Assembly: GCA_003166865.1 (NCBI GenBank)
Contig: PMUP01000098.1
Coordinates: 1 to 49,646, forward strand
DNA length: 49,646 nucleotides
From: Bryobacterales bacterium
GTDB taxonomy: Bacteria > Acidobacteriota > Terriglobia > Bryobacterales > Bryobacteraceae
Direction: 5' to 3'
The notes under the pieces were generated by a model. It saw only the letters and a list, made by a program, of their open reading frames with translations. It searched no databases and was not told the DNA's origin. Positions within the stretch are counted from its first letter, which is position 1, and every line of letters starts with the position of its first letter. Made by a program: the position numbers and the translations under genes. Shown here piece after piece: positions 1 to 8,203 of this stretch.

Positions 1-90
1 GACCTTCCAATTGTTCTTGACCGCCTCCAGTTTAGCGGCCGTCACGATGGCGTGCGCTTCCGCGGATGTTAGGCTGAATTTCTGACGCAT
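1..90 (-). CDS. GlcG/HbpS-like heme-binding family protein (5' end only, runs off the window)
   Basis: Reading the minus strand from the ATG at 88-90 gives about 30 residues beginning MRQKFSLTSAEAHAIVTAA and ending at the window edge. This matches the start of the GlcG/HbpS (DUF336) fold, in which a first helix of the type LT-x-x-x-A-x-x-I-x-x-A-A is followed by a strand. Members bind heme or small organic ligands and often sit beside oxidoreductases. Two further members lie at 44.6 and 47.1 kb. There is no signal peptide in the visible part, unlike those two. The start codon lies only 6 bp from the divergent permease start, so one of the two starts may be misplaced. Family assignment rests on a short stretch. 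Confidence 0.6.
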   Translation of the reverse strand, partial: MRQKFSLTSAEAHAIVTAAKLEAVKNNWKV

Positions 91-96
91 GTTCTT

Positions 97-897
97 ATGA
101 TACTTCCCACTTCCATGGGTCCCTGGCAAGCAGTAGTCGCATTCGGCTCCGCCTTCGTGGCCGGGGCCATCAACTCCGTGGCGGGCGGCGGAACGCTACT
201 CACGTTTCCCACTTTGATCTGGCTCGGGTTGCCTTCCATCAACGCGAACGCCACCAGCACAGTTGCGATCTGGCCTGGCACGGTTGGGACCATCTGGGGT
301 TATCGCCAAGAACTGCGAACGTCCAGCCCCCGCATGCTGGCTCTAGCCGCGCCCAGTGTCGTCGGAGGCATTCTCGGCGCCCTGTTGCTGAATCACACGC
401 CGCCGGCCGTCTTCGATGCGCTGGTGCCATTTCTGATCCTCTTCGCCACGCTGCTGTTCATGGTCCAGGAGCCGATTCAGAGGCGGCTGAAGATTTCAAA
501 TCCCGAGTCGCATATGTCATCGCACAAATCCACGCGGTGGCTCATGGGCGCGATGACGTTTCAGCTCTTCGTGGCGCTGTACGGCGGCTACTTCGGCGCG
601 GGTATCGGCATTCTGATGCTGGCGGCGCTCAGCGTGCTCGGCTTCACCGACATTCATCAGATGAACGGGCTGAAAGCGCTGCTCGGCGCGAGCATCAACG
701 GCGTGGCGGCAATCTATTTCATCTGGGCGCGCATGGTGTGCTGGCCCGAGTTCGTGGTGATGGTGATCGGCGCCATCATCGGCGGATACGGCGGCGCACT
801 CATCGCGAGGCGGATCGGAGGGGCTGCCGTGCGGCGCATTGTCATCATCGTTGGCCTTTCGATGGCCGCGTCGATGTTTATAAAGTTCTTACGCTAG
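97..897 (+). CDS. TauE/SafE family membrane permease (probable anion/sulfite exporter)
   Basis: 266 residues with about eight hydrophobic helices. The N-terminal segment GAINSVAGGGTLLTFPTL (about residues 24-41) is the hallmark of the TauE/SafE (UPF0721) family. The second half-repeat carries GGYFGAGIGILMLAAL (about 162-178), as expected for this duplicated fold. Family members move small anions such as sulfite or sulfoacetate across the inner membrane; the substrate cannot be read from sequence. The ATG at 97 has a weak ribosome site. A start at the ATG at 115 (MGPWQ) is equally plausible and would ease the very tight divergent spacing with the upstream HbpS-like gene. Confidence 0.88.
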   Translation: MILPTSMGPWQAVVAFGSAFVAGAINSVAGGGTLLTFPTLIWLGLPSINANATSTVAIWPGTVGTIWGYRQELRTSSPRMLALAAPSVVGGILGALLLNHTPPAVFDALVPFLILFATLLFMVQEPIQRRLKISNPESHMSSHKSTRWLMGAMTFQLFVALYGGYFGAGIGILMLAALSVLGFTDIHQMNGLKALLGASINGVAAIYFIWARMVCWPEFVVMVIGAIIGGYGGALIARRIGGAAVRRIVIIVGLSMAASMFIKFLR

Positions 898-901
898 TGG
901 C

Positions 902-1777
902 TTATTTCAGCTCCGCGATCATCCCCGGCACGCTCCATTGCTGTTGCAGGCTGCCCGGCGCCCATTTGTACTCGTCGGTCATCACCTTTGCGATCTCATC
1001 CTGGCTCTTGCCTTCATGCACCAGGCCGGTCACTCGATTGCGCAGCTTCTCCACATTGTTGCGATAGGTCAGCAGGCCCGCTTTGTTCGTCACCGCGCCA
1101 TGGCCCGGAATCACCGTGTCGAAATCGAGCTTGAGCGCGGAATCTAGCGTCTTGGTCCACTCCACAACGCTCCCGCCGCCGTTATAGTCGATGAGCGGAC
1201 TGGTACCCGCCATCAGATCGCCGGTGTGAAGCGTGCGCAGCGCCGGGAAGTAAATCACCGCGTCGCCATTGGTGTGGCCGCGCCCGAGGTAGTACGCACG
1301 CACTTCCTTGCCGCCCAAATAGACCGCGGTCTCGGTGGTGAAAGTGATCCGCGCGGGGCTCATGCCGGGCGCCGCGTTGGACTGTTTGTGCTCCAGGATG
1401 TTGGTCCGTGCCATCGCGGTGGAAATGATCTCAGCCGTCGGCAGAAACTTGGTGTTCCCGCCGCTGTGGTCCGAGTGATAGTGGGTATTGATGATGTACT
1501 TAATCGGCTGATTGGTGACGCTCTTCACCTGGTCCACGATGCCTTGATGATCCTGATCGAATTTGTCGTCGATCAGGATGACGCCTTCGTCGGTGATGTA
1601 GACCGCGACGTTGCCTCCATCGCCTTCGATCTCATAAAGATCGTCCTTCACTTTGTTGAGCGTGAGTTTCGCAGGCTGCGGCTGGTTCTGGGTGTATGCG
1701 ATCCAGGCCAGCGTCAGGAACAGCACTGCGGCGGAAATGCGGGTAAGGAGTGTTCGGGACACATGTATTCGGATCAT
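902..1777 (-). CDS. Secreted MBL-fold metallo-hydrolase
   Basis: 291 residues with an N-terminal hydrophobic signal/anchor (about 10-28). Metal ligands are all visible: HYHSDH (H99, H101, D103, H104), H168 in GRGHTNGD, D187 in HTGDLM and H226 in IPGHG. This is a complete two-zinc metallo-beta-lactamase-fold site. The bridging Asp in a GD motif fits the broad hydrolase superfamily better than a true B3 beta-lactamase. Probably periplasmic; substrate unknown. It lies 4 bp beyond the convergent permease gene and 20 bp downstream of the S9 peptidase on the same strand, so it may share that transcript. Confidence 0.85.
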   Translation of the reverse strand: MIRIHVSRTLLTRISAAVLFLTLAWIAYTQNQPQPAKLTLNKVKDDLYEIEGDGGNVAVYITDEGVILIDDKFDQDHQGIVDQVKSVTNQPIKYIINTHYHSDHSGGNTKFLPTAEIISTAMARTNILEHKQSNAAPGMSPARITFTTETAVYLGGKEVRAYYLGRGHTNGDAVIYFPALRTLHTGDLMAGTSPLIDYNGGGSVVEWTKTLDSALKLDFDTVIPGHGAVTNKAGLLTYRNNVEKLRNRVTGLVHEGKSQDEIAKVMTDEYKWAPGSLQQQWSVPGMIAELK

Positions 1778-1797
1778 TGCCGGACACTATATCAAAA

Positions 1798-4173
1798 TCA
1801 CCGGGGCTGTATCAAAGCAGGCGGCTTCAGATTTTTCTCCAACAGATCGAAAATCCGTTTGTACTCGTCCGCCCAGCTCGACGGCTCAACGAATCCATGG
1901 TTCTCCACCGGATACACGGCCAGCTCCCAATTCTCCTTGTGCAGCTCGATCAGCTTCTGCGCCAGCTCCACGGTGTCCTGAAAGTGCACGTTTGTGTCCG
2001 CCATGCCGTGGCAGATGAGCAGCGCGCCTTTCAGACCCTGCGCGAAGTAAATTGGTGACGACCGTTTGTACGCTTCGGTATCCGTCTGCGGAAGATTCAA
2101 AATGTTCGAAGTGTATTCGTCGTTGTAATTCGCCCAGTTTGTAACCGGCCGCAGCGCCGCGCCCGCCGCGAACACATCCGGCTGGCTGAACATCGCCATC
2201 AGCGTGATAAAGCCGCCATAGCTGCCGCCGTAAATGCCGATGCGTCTCGGATCGGTGCCGTACTGCGACACCATCCAGCGCGCGGCATCGATGTTGTCGT
2301 CCAGATCCTTGCCGCCCATGTGCTGGTAGATCGCGGTGCGCCAGTCGCGCCCGTAGCCGGCGGATCCCCTGTAATCGACATCCGCAACAAGATAGCCGTG
2401 CTCCATCAACAGCTGGTGGAACATGTACTCGTGCGCGTAATACGACCACCAGCGGTGCACGTTTTGCAAATAACCCGCGCCATGTACGAAGACCACCGCC
2501 GGACCACCTTTGCGATAATTCGCCGGTTTGTAAACGTGCGCCCGTAACGTTGCACCATCACGCGCGGCAAACGTCGCGATGGGCGTGTCCAGCCATGGAT
2601 ACTCCCAGAACTCCGGCGCCGGCGACGACGTCAGCTTCTTGGCAGCGGCATCGACGCGCGTCTCCTGGACATAAAGCTCGGGCGGCTTGTTGGTGTACGA
2701 ATACACGTCCGCAAACCAGCGATCATCCGGCGACGGCACGAACGAATGGCCGCCGGGAAGCGTGCTCAAGCGGGTTCGTGCGCCCCCCTCGGCGTTCATT
2801 TCATAAACATTTTGTTCCCCTGGGCCGGCCTCGTTAGTCACCAAGAAGAAGCGGCTCTTATCGCGGGATAAAATCGCGCTTTCCACTTCCCACGCACCCG
2901 ACGTCAGCGCTTTCGCTTCTCCGCCCGCGAAGGGAGCGGCGTAGAGATGCGAAAAACCCGTGCGCTCCGATTGGAAATAGATTTCCCGATCGCCTTTCAT
3001 CCAGCCGATCGTGACGGTTTTGGGTTCATCCAAGTCGACTAGCCCGGGGCCTCCCAGCCACGCGTCGTCATGATCATGCGCCACCACGCGCGTCTTTCCA
3101 GTCTCTTCGTCGAGAGCCAGTATCCAGCGGTCCTTGTTGTCGAGGGCGCGCGAATCCACCACTGCCATCGAGCCGTCGTCGGACCAAACAGGCTCGAAGA
3201 GGTGCACCTCGCGATCGACGGGGGTTTTCGCATCCGACGGCTGCAGGGAGGCACGCTGGCCGTGATCCACCCACTTCACTTCGCCAGTCTCCACGCTCAG
3301 GATCGCCAGCCGTGCCAACCGCTGCTTATCGCCCACCTTCTCGTACGAAGGGATGTCCTCCGTGTAACCCGATTCCGTCACGAAGCTCGGCACAACTGTG
3401 CGCTTGGCGCCCGTAGCAGGTTCATGAATGCTCGCGATGACGTACTTCTCGTCCGGCGTGAGCCGCAGCAGAGCTACCGTCTGCCCGGCTTGCAAAGTAA
3501 ATGGCTTCCGCGGATGCTCACGCTTTCGCTTGGCCTCCAATTCCTCGCGTTCCGCCGCGCGTCGCCGGATGGCTTCAAAGAGATCCTTCTCTTCCTTCTT
3601 GAGCGCCTCCTGGCTCGCGGTGCCTTTTTCCTCTTGGCCCGGAGGCGGCGGACTTCCAGCGGGGCGAATATCCGTCAGCTCCTCGATCGCGCCACTATCC
3701 AGCGCTATCACATACAGATTGTCCGCCCGCGTGAACGCGACGCGTTTTTCATCGCGCGTGAAGTGTGGATCCGTCTCCGCGTCGCCGGTCTTAGTTATTT
3801 GCCGCGTGTTCCCCGTGGCCGCGTCGTAAAGAAAGATATCGCCACCGCGCGCGTATACTGTCCGCTGCTTGTCTCGGGTAGCATCTCCGGATGCCGGTGG
3901 TGCCGCGTTGGCCTCGGCATCTGATAACTTCCGCAGTCCCGCGCCATCCCGCTCCACCACGTAAGTATCCGGCTGCTTGATACGCGGATCGCTCGCCTGC
4001 TTCCATTGAAAATAGATTTGCCGTCCGTTGCCAGACCAGCGAACTTGCGAAGGCTCGTAGCCATACAACTCCGGCCCTCGCATGATGTTGTCGATGGTGA
4101 GTGCGAACTTCCCCGCGGGTGCAGCCTGGGACGCTAGCAGAATCGCGAGGAAAGGGATCGTGAACCGCTTCAT
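1798..4173 (-). CDS. Secreted S9 family peptidase (prolyl oligopeptidase / dipeptidyl-peptidase IV type)
   Basis: 791 residues: a signal peptide (about 1-20), an N-terminal beta-propeller with WD40/TolB-like repeats (for example DAETDPHFTRDEKRVAF) and a C-terminal alpha/beta-hydrolase domain. The catalytic triad is readable as S651 in GGSYGGF, D726 in ADTNVHF and H759 in NHGFVEP. A charged, low-complexity insert (about 175-225, rich in E, K and R) interrupts the propeller. Such enzymes cleave oligopeptides, often after proline or alanine, in the periplasm. A GAGG ribosome site precedes the ATG. It probably supports peptide scavenging. Confidence 0.93.
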   Translation of the reverse strand: MKRFTIPFLAILLASQAAPAGKFALTIDNIMRGPELYGYEPSQVRWSGNGRQIYFQWKQASDPRIKQPDTYVVERDGAGLRKLSDAEANAAPPASGDATRDKQRTVYARGGDIFLYDAATGNTRQITKTGDAETDPHFTRDEKRVAFTRADNLYVIALDSGAIEELTDIRPAGSPPPPGQEEKGTASQEALKKEEKDLFEAIRRRAAEREELEAKRKREHPRKPFTLQAGQTVALLRLTPDEKYVIASIHEPATGAKRTVVPSFVTESGYTEDIPSYEKVGDKQRLARLAILSVETGEVKWVDHGQRASLQPSDAKTPVDREVHLFEPVWSDDGSMAVVDSRALDNKDRWILALDEETGKTRVVAHDHDDAWLGGPGLVDLDEPKTVTIGWMKGDREIYFQSERTGFSHLYAAPFAGGEAKALTSGAWEVESAILSRDKSRFFLVTNEAGPGEQNVYEMNAEGGARTRLSTLPGGHSFVPSPDDRWFADVYSYTNKPPELYVQETRVDAAAKKLTSSPAPEFWEYPWLDTPIATFAARDGATLRAHVYKPANYRKGGPAVVFVHGAGYLQNVHRWWSYYAHEYMFHQLLMEHGYLVADVDYRGSAGYGRDWRTAIYQHMGGKDLDDNIDAARWMVSQYGTDPRRIGIYGGSYGGFITLMAMFSQPDVFAAGAALRPVTNWANYNDEYTSNILNLPQTDTEAYKRSSPIYFAQGLKGALLICHGMADTNVHFQDTVELAQKLIELHKENWELAVYPVENHGFVEPSSWADEYKRIFDLLEKNLKPPALIQPR

Positions 4174-4211
4174 TCCTCACATGCTAGCGCATGTCCAGGC
4201 GCAGTCTGACC

Positions 4212-4715
4212 CTACTTGCGAACAAAGTACAGTGTCGTCTCGGCGTGCTGGGTGTGAGTCGAACTTTCCTTGATCTCCAGCGTCATATGCTTTCCATCAT
4301 CGGAGAGCGTATGAACCCAGTGCCCCTGCACCTGATCGCCTTTGATCTGCGCGGCCCAATCAGTCATCAGCTTGTTCCCATCTATGCTGCTCTTGAACGT
4401 TGCCATGAACGGCCCGATCTGGCTCTGCTGTTCCTGGCCGTCCGTAGTCAAATGCAACTTGTCGGTCATCACCCCGAGATATAGCAACGGCAGCACGCCA
4501 TTGTCGGGCTCCTTAAACGTGGACTCAATCGTCAACCCGGAATTGTCCTGCTTGATTTTTGTCTCCATGTTGTTGGGCGCGTCGCCGGGCCGCGGACTGT
4601 GTTTGTCCAAAACCCACTTGCCCGAAAAGCTGTCGGCGTTCTCTTTGGCGCCCGCCAGGTTCAAAACCACGAAAGTAATTGTAAATAAAAGTATTACCGA
4701 TTTGGCCAGTTTCAC
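4212..4715 (-). CDS. Small secreted protein of unknown function
   Basis: 167 residues starting MKLAKSVILLFTITFVVL, a clear signal peptide or N-terminal anchor. I chose the GTG at 4713-4715 because GAGGAG lies 7 nt upstream; the frame stays open to a TTG at 4733. The mature part is rich in short beta-strand-like stretches (SGKWVLDK, LTIESTFK, LHLTTDGQEQ, MTDWAAQIKGDQVQGHWVHTL), suggesting a small beta-barrel or lipocalin-like fold. I do not recognise a named family. It lies 38 bp upstream of the S9 peptidase on the same strand. Confidence 0.7.
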   Translation of the reverse strand: MKLAKSVILLFTITFVVLNLAGAKENADSFSGKWVLDKHSPRPGDAPNNMETKIKQDNSGLTIESTFKEPDNGVLPLLYLGVMTDKLHLTTDGQEQQSQIGPFMATFKSSIDGNKLMTDWAAQIKGDQVQGHWVHTLSDDGKHMTLEIKESSTHTQHAETTLYFVRK

Positions 4716-4841
4716 TACAGGTCTCCTCGCCAATAGGATGCAGTTCGGGGGCGAACGATTACATCTCTTGTGAGGTTTTTCGCGCCCGCCAAGCCCTCCG
4801 CCTGCCTCGGGCTACAAGCGCTCGAGGGCCAACGGTCGATC

Positions 4842-5375
4842 TTATCGGCTGCGTTCCGCGCCCACTAACGTGAAGGCGATGACGCAGTTCGCCGCGGACC
4901 GGTTGCGCCAGGCGTGGCGCGTTCCGTTTTGCACTACACAGTCTCCCGCCTTGATTAGAACCTCGGAGCCGTCATCGAGTTCGAGATAAACCTCACCCGA
5001 AATAACCACATCGAAGTCCACTGTATCCGTGGTGTGCATGCCCGGATTCTCCAGCTCCAGCACTTCGGCCATACCGGGTAATTTCTCCCGTAGCTCGCCG
5101 AACGCAGTCGCCAAATCAGCAGGCGCGAGCTCCGACTCTGCCTGAGGCGGTATGGTGAAAAATCCAAAACGGAATCCGGTCTTGGGCGGGAAGTAGCCTG
5201 AATGTGGCGGCCCTGCGCCATTGGAAGGGTGTCGAACGACCGATTCGCTCCCCCACAACCGGTGGAACTCGAAACCCGGAAGAAGAGCGAGCGTTACCGG
5301 CGCGACTGGCGCATCGCGGACAAATACCGATTTGCCGGATGTGTTTTGTCCTGTTACCACACAACGAATGTCCAT
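4842..5375 (-). CDS. Cupin-domain protein
   Basis: 177 residues. The C-terminal half has the single cupin barrel: a first motif around TVDFDVVISGEVYLELDDG and a second around GDCVVQNGTRHAWRN (PxGxxHxxxN-like). Only some of the usual metal-binding His residues are present: H in GMHTT and H in TRHAW. The N-terminal half (FEFHRLWGSESVV) forms a partial extra strand region. Members are small-molecule binding proteins or dioxygenase-like enzymes in the cytoplasm. Here it stands alone between the peptidase group and the divergent MBOAT operon, so no partner indicates a substrate. Confidence 0.75.
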   Translation of the reverse strand: MDIRCVVTGQNTSGKSVFVRDAPVAPVTLALLPGFEFHRLWGSESVVRHPSNGAGPPHSGYFPPKTGFRFGFFTIPPQAESELAPADLATAFGELREKLPGMAEVLELENPGMHTTDTVDFDVVISGEVYLELDDGSEVLIKAGDCVVQNGTRHAWRNRSAANCVIAFTLVGAERSR

Positions 5376-5477
5376 GAGACCTCCTGGTCAGTGTACACAA
5401 GCCATATAGACGGCAATCCCTCGGCCCCAATCACCAATCCCTAACTCCGCCCTCCGCTATACTTGGGGCATCCCGAG

Positions 5478-6839
5478 ATGTTGTTGACCACCGCGGCTTA
5501 TTTCAGCTTTCTCGCCGCCGTTTTCTTCGCCTACTGGCTGGCCGCGCGATACCGTCTGGGCGCGCTCGCCGTCGTCCTCTTCGCCAATTATTTCTTCTAC
5601 GCTCGCTGGGATCTCGCCTACCTCGCCATCATTCCCGCGGCGTCCACGTGCGATTTCTTCATCGGCCAAGCGCTCCACCGCTCCACGCACCCCGGCCTTC
5701 GACGGCTGATCGTGACACTCAGCATCGCGCTCAACATCGGCCTCATCGCGTCGGTGAAGTACTTGCCCGTGCTGCCGTGGGTGCTGCCCCTCGCGCTTTC
5801 CTTCTACGGCTTCCAATCGCTCACCTACACCATCGACATCTACCGCCGCGACGCGCAGCCGGCCGAGAGCTATCTCGCTTACCTCGCCTCCGCTAGCTTC
5901 TTCCCCACCACCGTCGCGGGGCCCATCACACGACTCTCGACACTATGGCCGCAGTGGTCCAAGCGCGAAATGCTCAGCGCGGAGAACGGAGGCAAGGCTC
6001 TCTTTCTCATTGGCCTCGGCCTGGTAAAGAAACTGCTGATCGCCGACTTCCTCGCCGAAAGCCTGGTGAATCGCGTCTTCGATTTGCCCAAACTGTACTC
6101 GGGCGCCGAAGTGCTGGCGGGCGCCTACGGCTATGCGCTCCAGCTTTACTACGATTTCTCCGGCTACACCGACATCGCGCTGGGCTCCGCCTTGCTGCTC
6201 GGCATCACGCTTCCGCCCAACTTCAATCGCCCCTACGCCGCCCAAAACATTTCCGACTTTTGGCGTCGCTGGCACATTTCCTTCTCCAACTGGCTCCGCG
6301 ACTATTTGTATTTCTCGCTGCCAGGCCTGCGCTCGCGCTGGAAAGTCTTCGCGTATTTGAATCTCGTGATCACCATGATGCTCGGCGGCCTTTGGCACGG
6401 GGCTGGTTGGACGTTTCTGGTCTGGGGCGCCTGGCACGGAGTTGGCTTGGCCGTGCATCGCTGGTGGCAAACGCTGCGAGGTAAACGGACGCCAGCACCG
6501 GCCTTGGCGGCTCGCTTCGCCCGCGCGTTCCTCACGTTTCACTTCGTTCTGATCGGATGGATCTTCTTCCGCGCTTCCAGCCTGGACACCGCGCGCGATA
6601 TCCTCTACCAGATCACCTCCGGCACAATCTCTTTTGTGAATATAACCCCGGCGTTCGTGCTAGTGGCTGTCTTTGCCGCTGCCGCACATTACATTCCGAA
6701 GCGCTGGTACGATGGCGGCCTACGGCTCTACTGCCAGTCGCCTTACTACGCGCAGGCTGCGGCCATCGCCGCCGTGGTGGTCGCAATTCGTTATGCCGGA
6801 GGCGCTAGTGCCGCGCCGTTCATCTACTCGCGGTTTTAA
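5478..6839 (+). CDS. MBOAT family membrane O-acyltransferase (AlgI/DltB-like)
   Basis: 453 residues, polytopic, with around ten membrane helices. The MBOAT core is plain: FSGYTDIALG, then NFNRPYAAQNISDFWRRWHIS and NWLRDYLYF, then the two conserved histidines H307 (GLWHGAGW) and H320 (WGAWHGVG). AlgI and DltB use this tunnel fold to pass an acyl group from a cytoplasmic donor to an extracytoplasmic acceptor. I prefer the ATG at 5478; the frame is open to a TTG at 5463. It is the first gene of a tightly packed operon with two SGNH proteins, an ACP and a ketosynthase-III-like protein. The ACP is the likely donor carrier and the SGNH proteins the likely periplasmic acceptor enzymes. Confidence 0.92.
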   Translation: MLLTTAAYFSFLAAVFFAYWLAARYRLGALAVVLFANYFFYARWDLAYLAIIPAASTCDFFIGQALHRSTHPGLRRLIVTLSIALNIGLIASVKYLPVLPWVLPLALSFYGFQSLTYTIDIYRRDAQPAESYLAYLASASFFPTTVAGPITRLSTLWPQWSKREMLSAENGGKALFLIGLGLVKKLLIADFLAESLVNRVFDLPKLYSGAEVLAGAYGYALQLYYDFSGYTDIALGSALLLGITLPPNFNRPYAAQNISDFWRRWHISFSNWLRDYLYFSLPGLRSRWKVFAYLNLVITMMLGGLWHGAGWTFLVWGAWHGVGLAVHRWWQTLRGKRTPAPALAARFARAFLTFHFVLIGWIFFRASSLDTARDILYQITSGTISFVNITPAFVLVAVFAAAAHYIPKRWYDGGLRLYCQSPYYAQAAAIAAVVVAIRYAGGASAAPFIYSRF

Positions 6840-6841
6840 GC

Positions 6842-8203
6842 ATGCTGCCTCCCATGTGGCCGAAGAAAGCCTCCCTCGCGATTGTCACCTTCGGCGTGCT
6901 GGTATTGCTGCTCGAGGTCGCGAAGTTCGCGCGTCCGTTCACAGCAGGCGAGGCTCTCGATTTCCGTCCGCGTAACACGCCCGCGATCGAACCGTTCGCT
7001 CCGATTCCGGCATTCAAAGCGCCGGCCGCCGCATCGAGGCGACCGATTCTGGAGCCCAATCTCATCGACCCGCACGATGCTCTCAGGGCGTTTTACCTCG
7101 CCCTGTGGCGTACCGAGGTAGGAGCGCCGGGCGCAGTCACGCGCGTGCTTCATTATGGCGATTCTCCTGTGACCGCCGATTCCATCACCGCCGACGTGCG
7201 TTCGCTTTTGCAGCAACACTTCGGCGACGCGGGCCACGGCTTCGTTCTCATCGCCAAACCCTGGGCTTGGTACGGCCATCGAGGCGTCGAGGTGCAAGGC
7301 AAAGGCTGGCACATTGCGGCCGCCACGCAAACCCGCGCTCGCGATGGATTCCACGGCCTCGGCGGTGTGAGCTTTGAAGGCGATACGGGCGCTTCTTCGC
7401 GGCTCGTGCTGGCCGAAGATCACGCTCAAATCGAGATTCAGTACCTGCGCCAGCCCGGCGGTGGCGTGCTAACGGTGGAAGCAGCAGGGCAGACGCTCGG
7501 CGACGTGGAAACCGAAGGCCCGGCAAAGGAACCCGGCTTCCAAACCTTTCCATTGCCCGCCGGCGCCCGCACCATCCAGCTCTCCGTCGAGCGCGGCCCC
7601 GTTCGCCTCTTCGGCGTCAGTTTCGAAAGAAACACGCCGGGCGTGATTTACAATAGTCTTGGGCTGAATGGCGGTCAAGTTCAAGTTGTGGTGCGCTATT
7701 TTGACAAGCCCCAGTGGACCGAAGAGTTGCGGCACCAGCATCCGGATCTGGTGGTGATCAATTACGGCACCAACGAAAGTATCTATGCCGACTACATCGA
7801 GCGTTACTATCCCGGCGAGTTGCGCCAAGTGATCGAGCGCGTAAAAGCGGCCGTCCCGGGCGCATCGATTCTGATCATGAGTCCCATGGATCGCGGACAG
7901 CGCGATTCCAATTCCCACATCACCACCGTTCCCGCCCTGCCGCGCCTGGTGGAGATCCAGCGCCAAACGGCGGCGGAAATGAACTGCGCGTTCTTCAACA
8001 CATTTCAAGCTATGGGCGGCGAAGGAACCATGGCGCGCTGGTATGACAGCCAGCCGAGGCTGGTGAGCGCCGATTTCACTCATCCCCTGCCAGCCGGCGC
8101 GCGGAAAGTCGGCGTGTTGCTCGATCAGGCGCTCGAATCCGGCTACCGGCAATTCAAAGCTCGAGAGCAGCAACGGATTGCACAACGGGAGACGCACCAG
8201 TGA
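6842..8203 (+). CDS. Membrane-anchored SGNH/GDSL hydrolase-fold protein, first paralog
   Basis: 453 residues with an N-terminal membrane anchor (about 9-23). The SGNH active site reads as S108 in HYGDSPVTAD, the NYGTNES block (about 303-309) in place of GxND, and D411/H414 in ADFTH near the C-terminus. A conserved middle segment (YLRQPGGGVLTVEA) is shared with the next gene, so the two are paralogs. It starts 2 bp after the MBOAT stop and overlaps the next start by 4 bp (GTGA), implying translational coupling. By analogy with DltD, AlgJ and AlgX, it should sit in the periplasm and complete acyl transfer from the MBOAT protein, or remove acyl groups. Confidence 0.85.
   Translation: MLPPMWPKKASLAIVTFGVLVLLLEVAKFARPFTAGEALDFRPRNTPAIEPFAPIPAFKAPAAASRRPILEPNLIDPHDALRAFYLALWRTEVGAPGAVTRVLHYGDSPVTADSITADVRSLLQQHFGDAGHGFVLIAKPWAWYGHRGVEVQGKGWHIAAATQTRARDGFHGLGGVSFEGDTGASSRLVLAEDHAQIEIQYLRQPGGGVLTVEAAGQTLGDVETEGPAKEPGFQTFPLPAGARTIQLSVERGPVRLFGVSFERNTPGVIYNSLGLNGGQVQVVVRYFDKPQWTEELRHQHPDLVVINYGTNESIYADYIERYYPGELRQVIERVKAAVPGASILIMSPMDRGQRDSNSHITTVPALPRLVEIQRQTAAEMNCAFFNTFQAMGGEGTMARWYDSQPRLVSADFTHPLPAGARKVGVLLDQALESGYRQFKAREQQRIAQRETHQ

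Noticed and set aside
3070-3924. 284-codon plus-strand ORF opposite the S9 peptidase
   Set aside because: Antisense shadow of a clearly functional peptidase with an intact catalytic triad.
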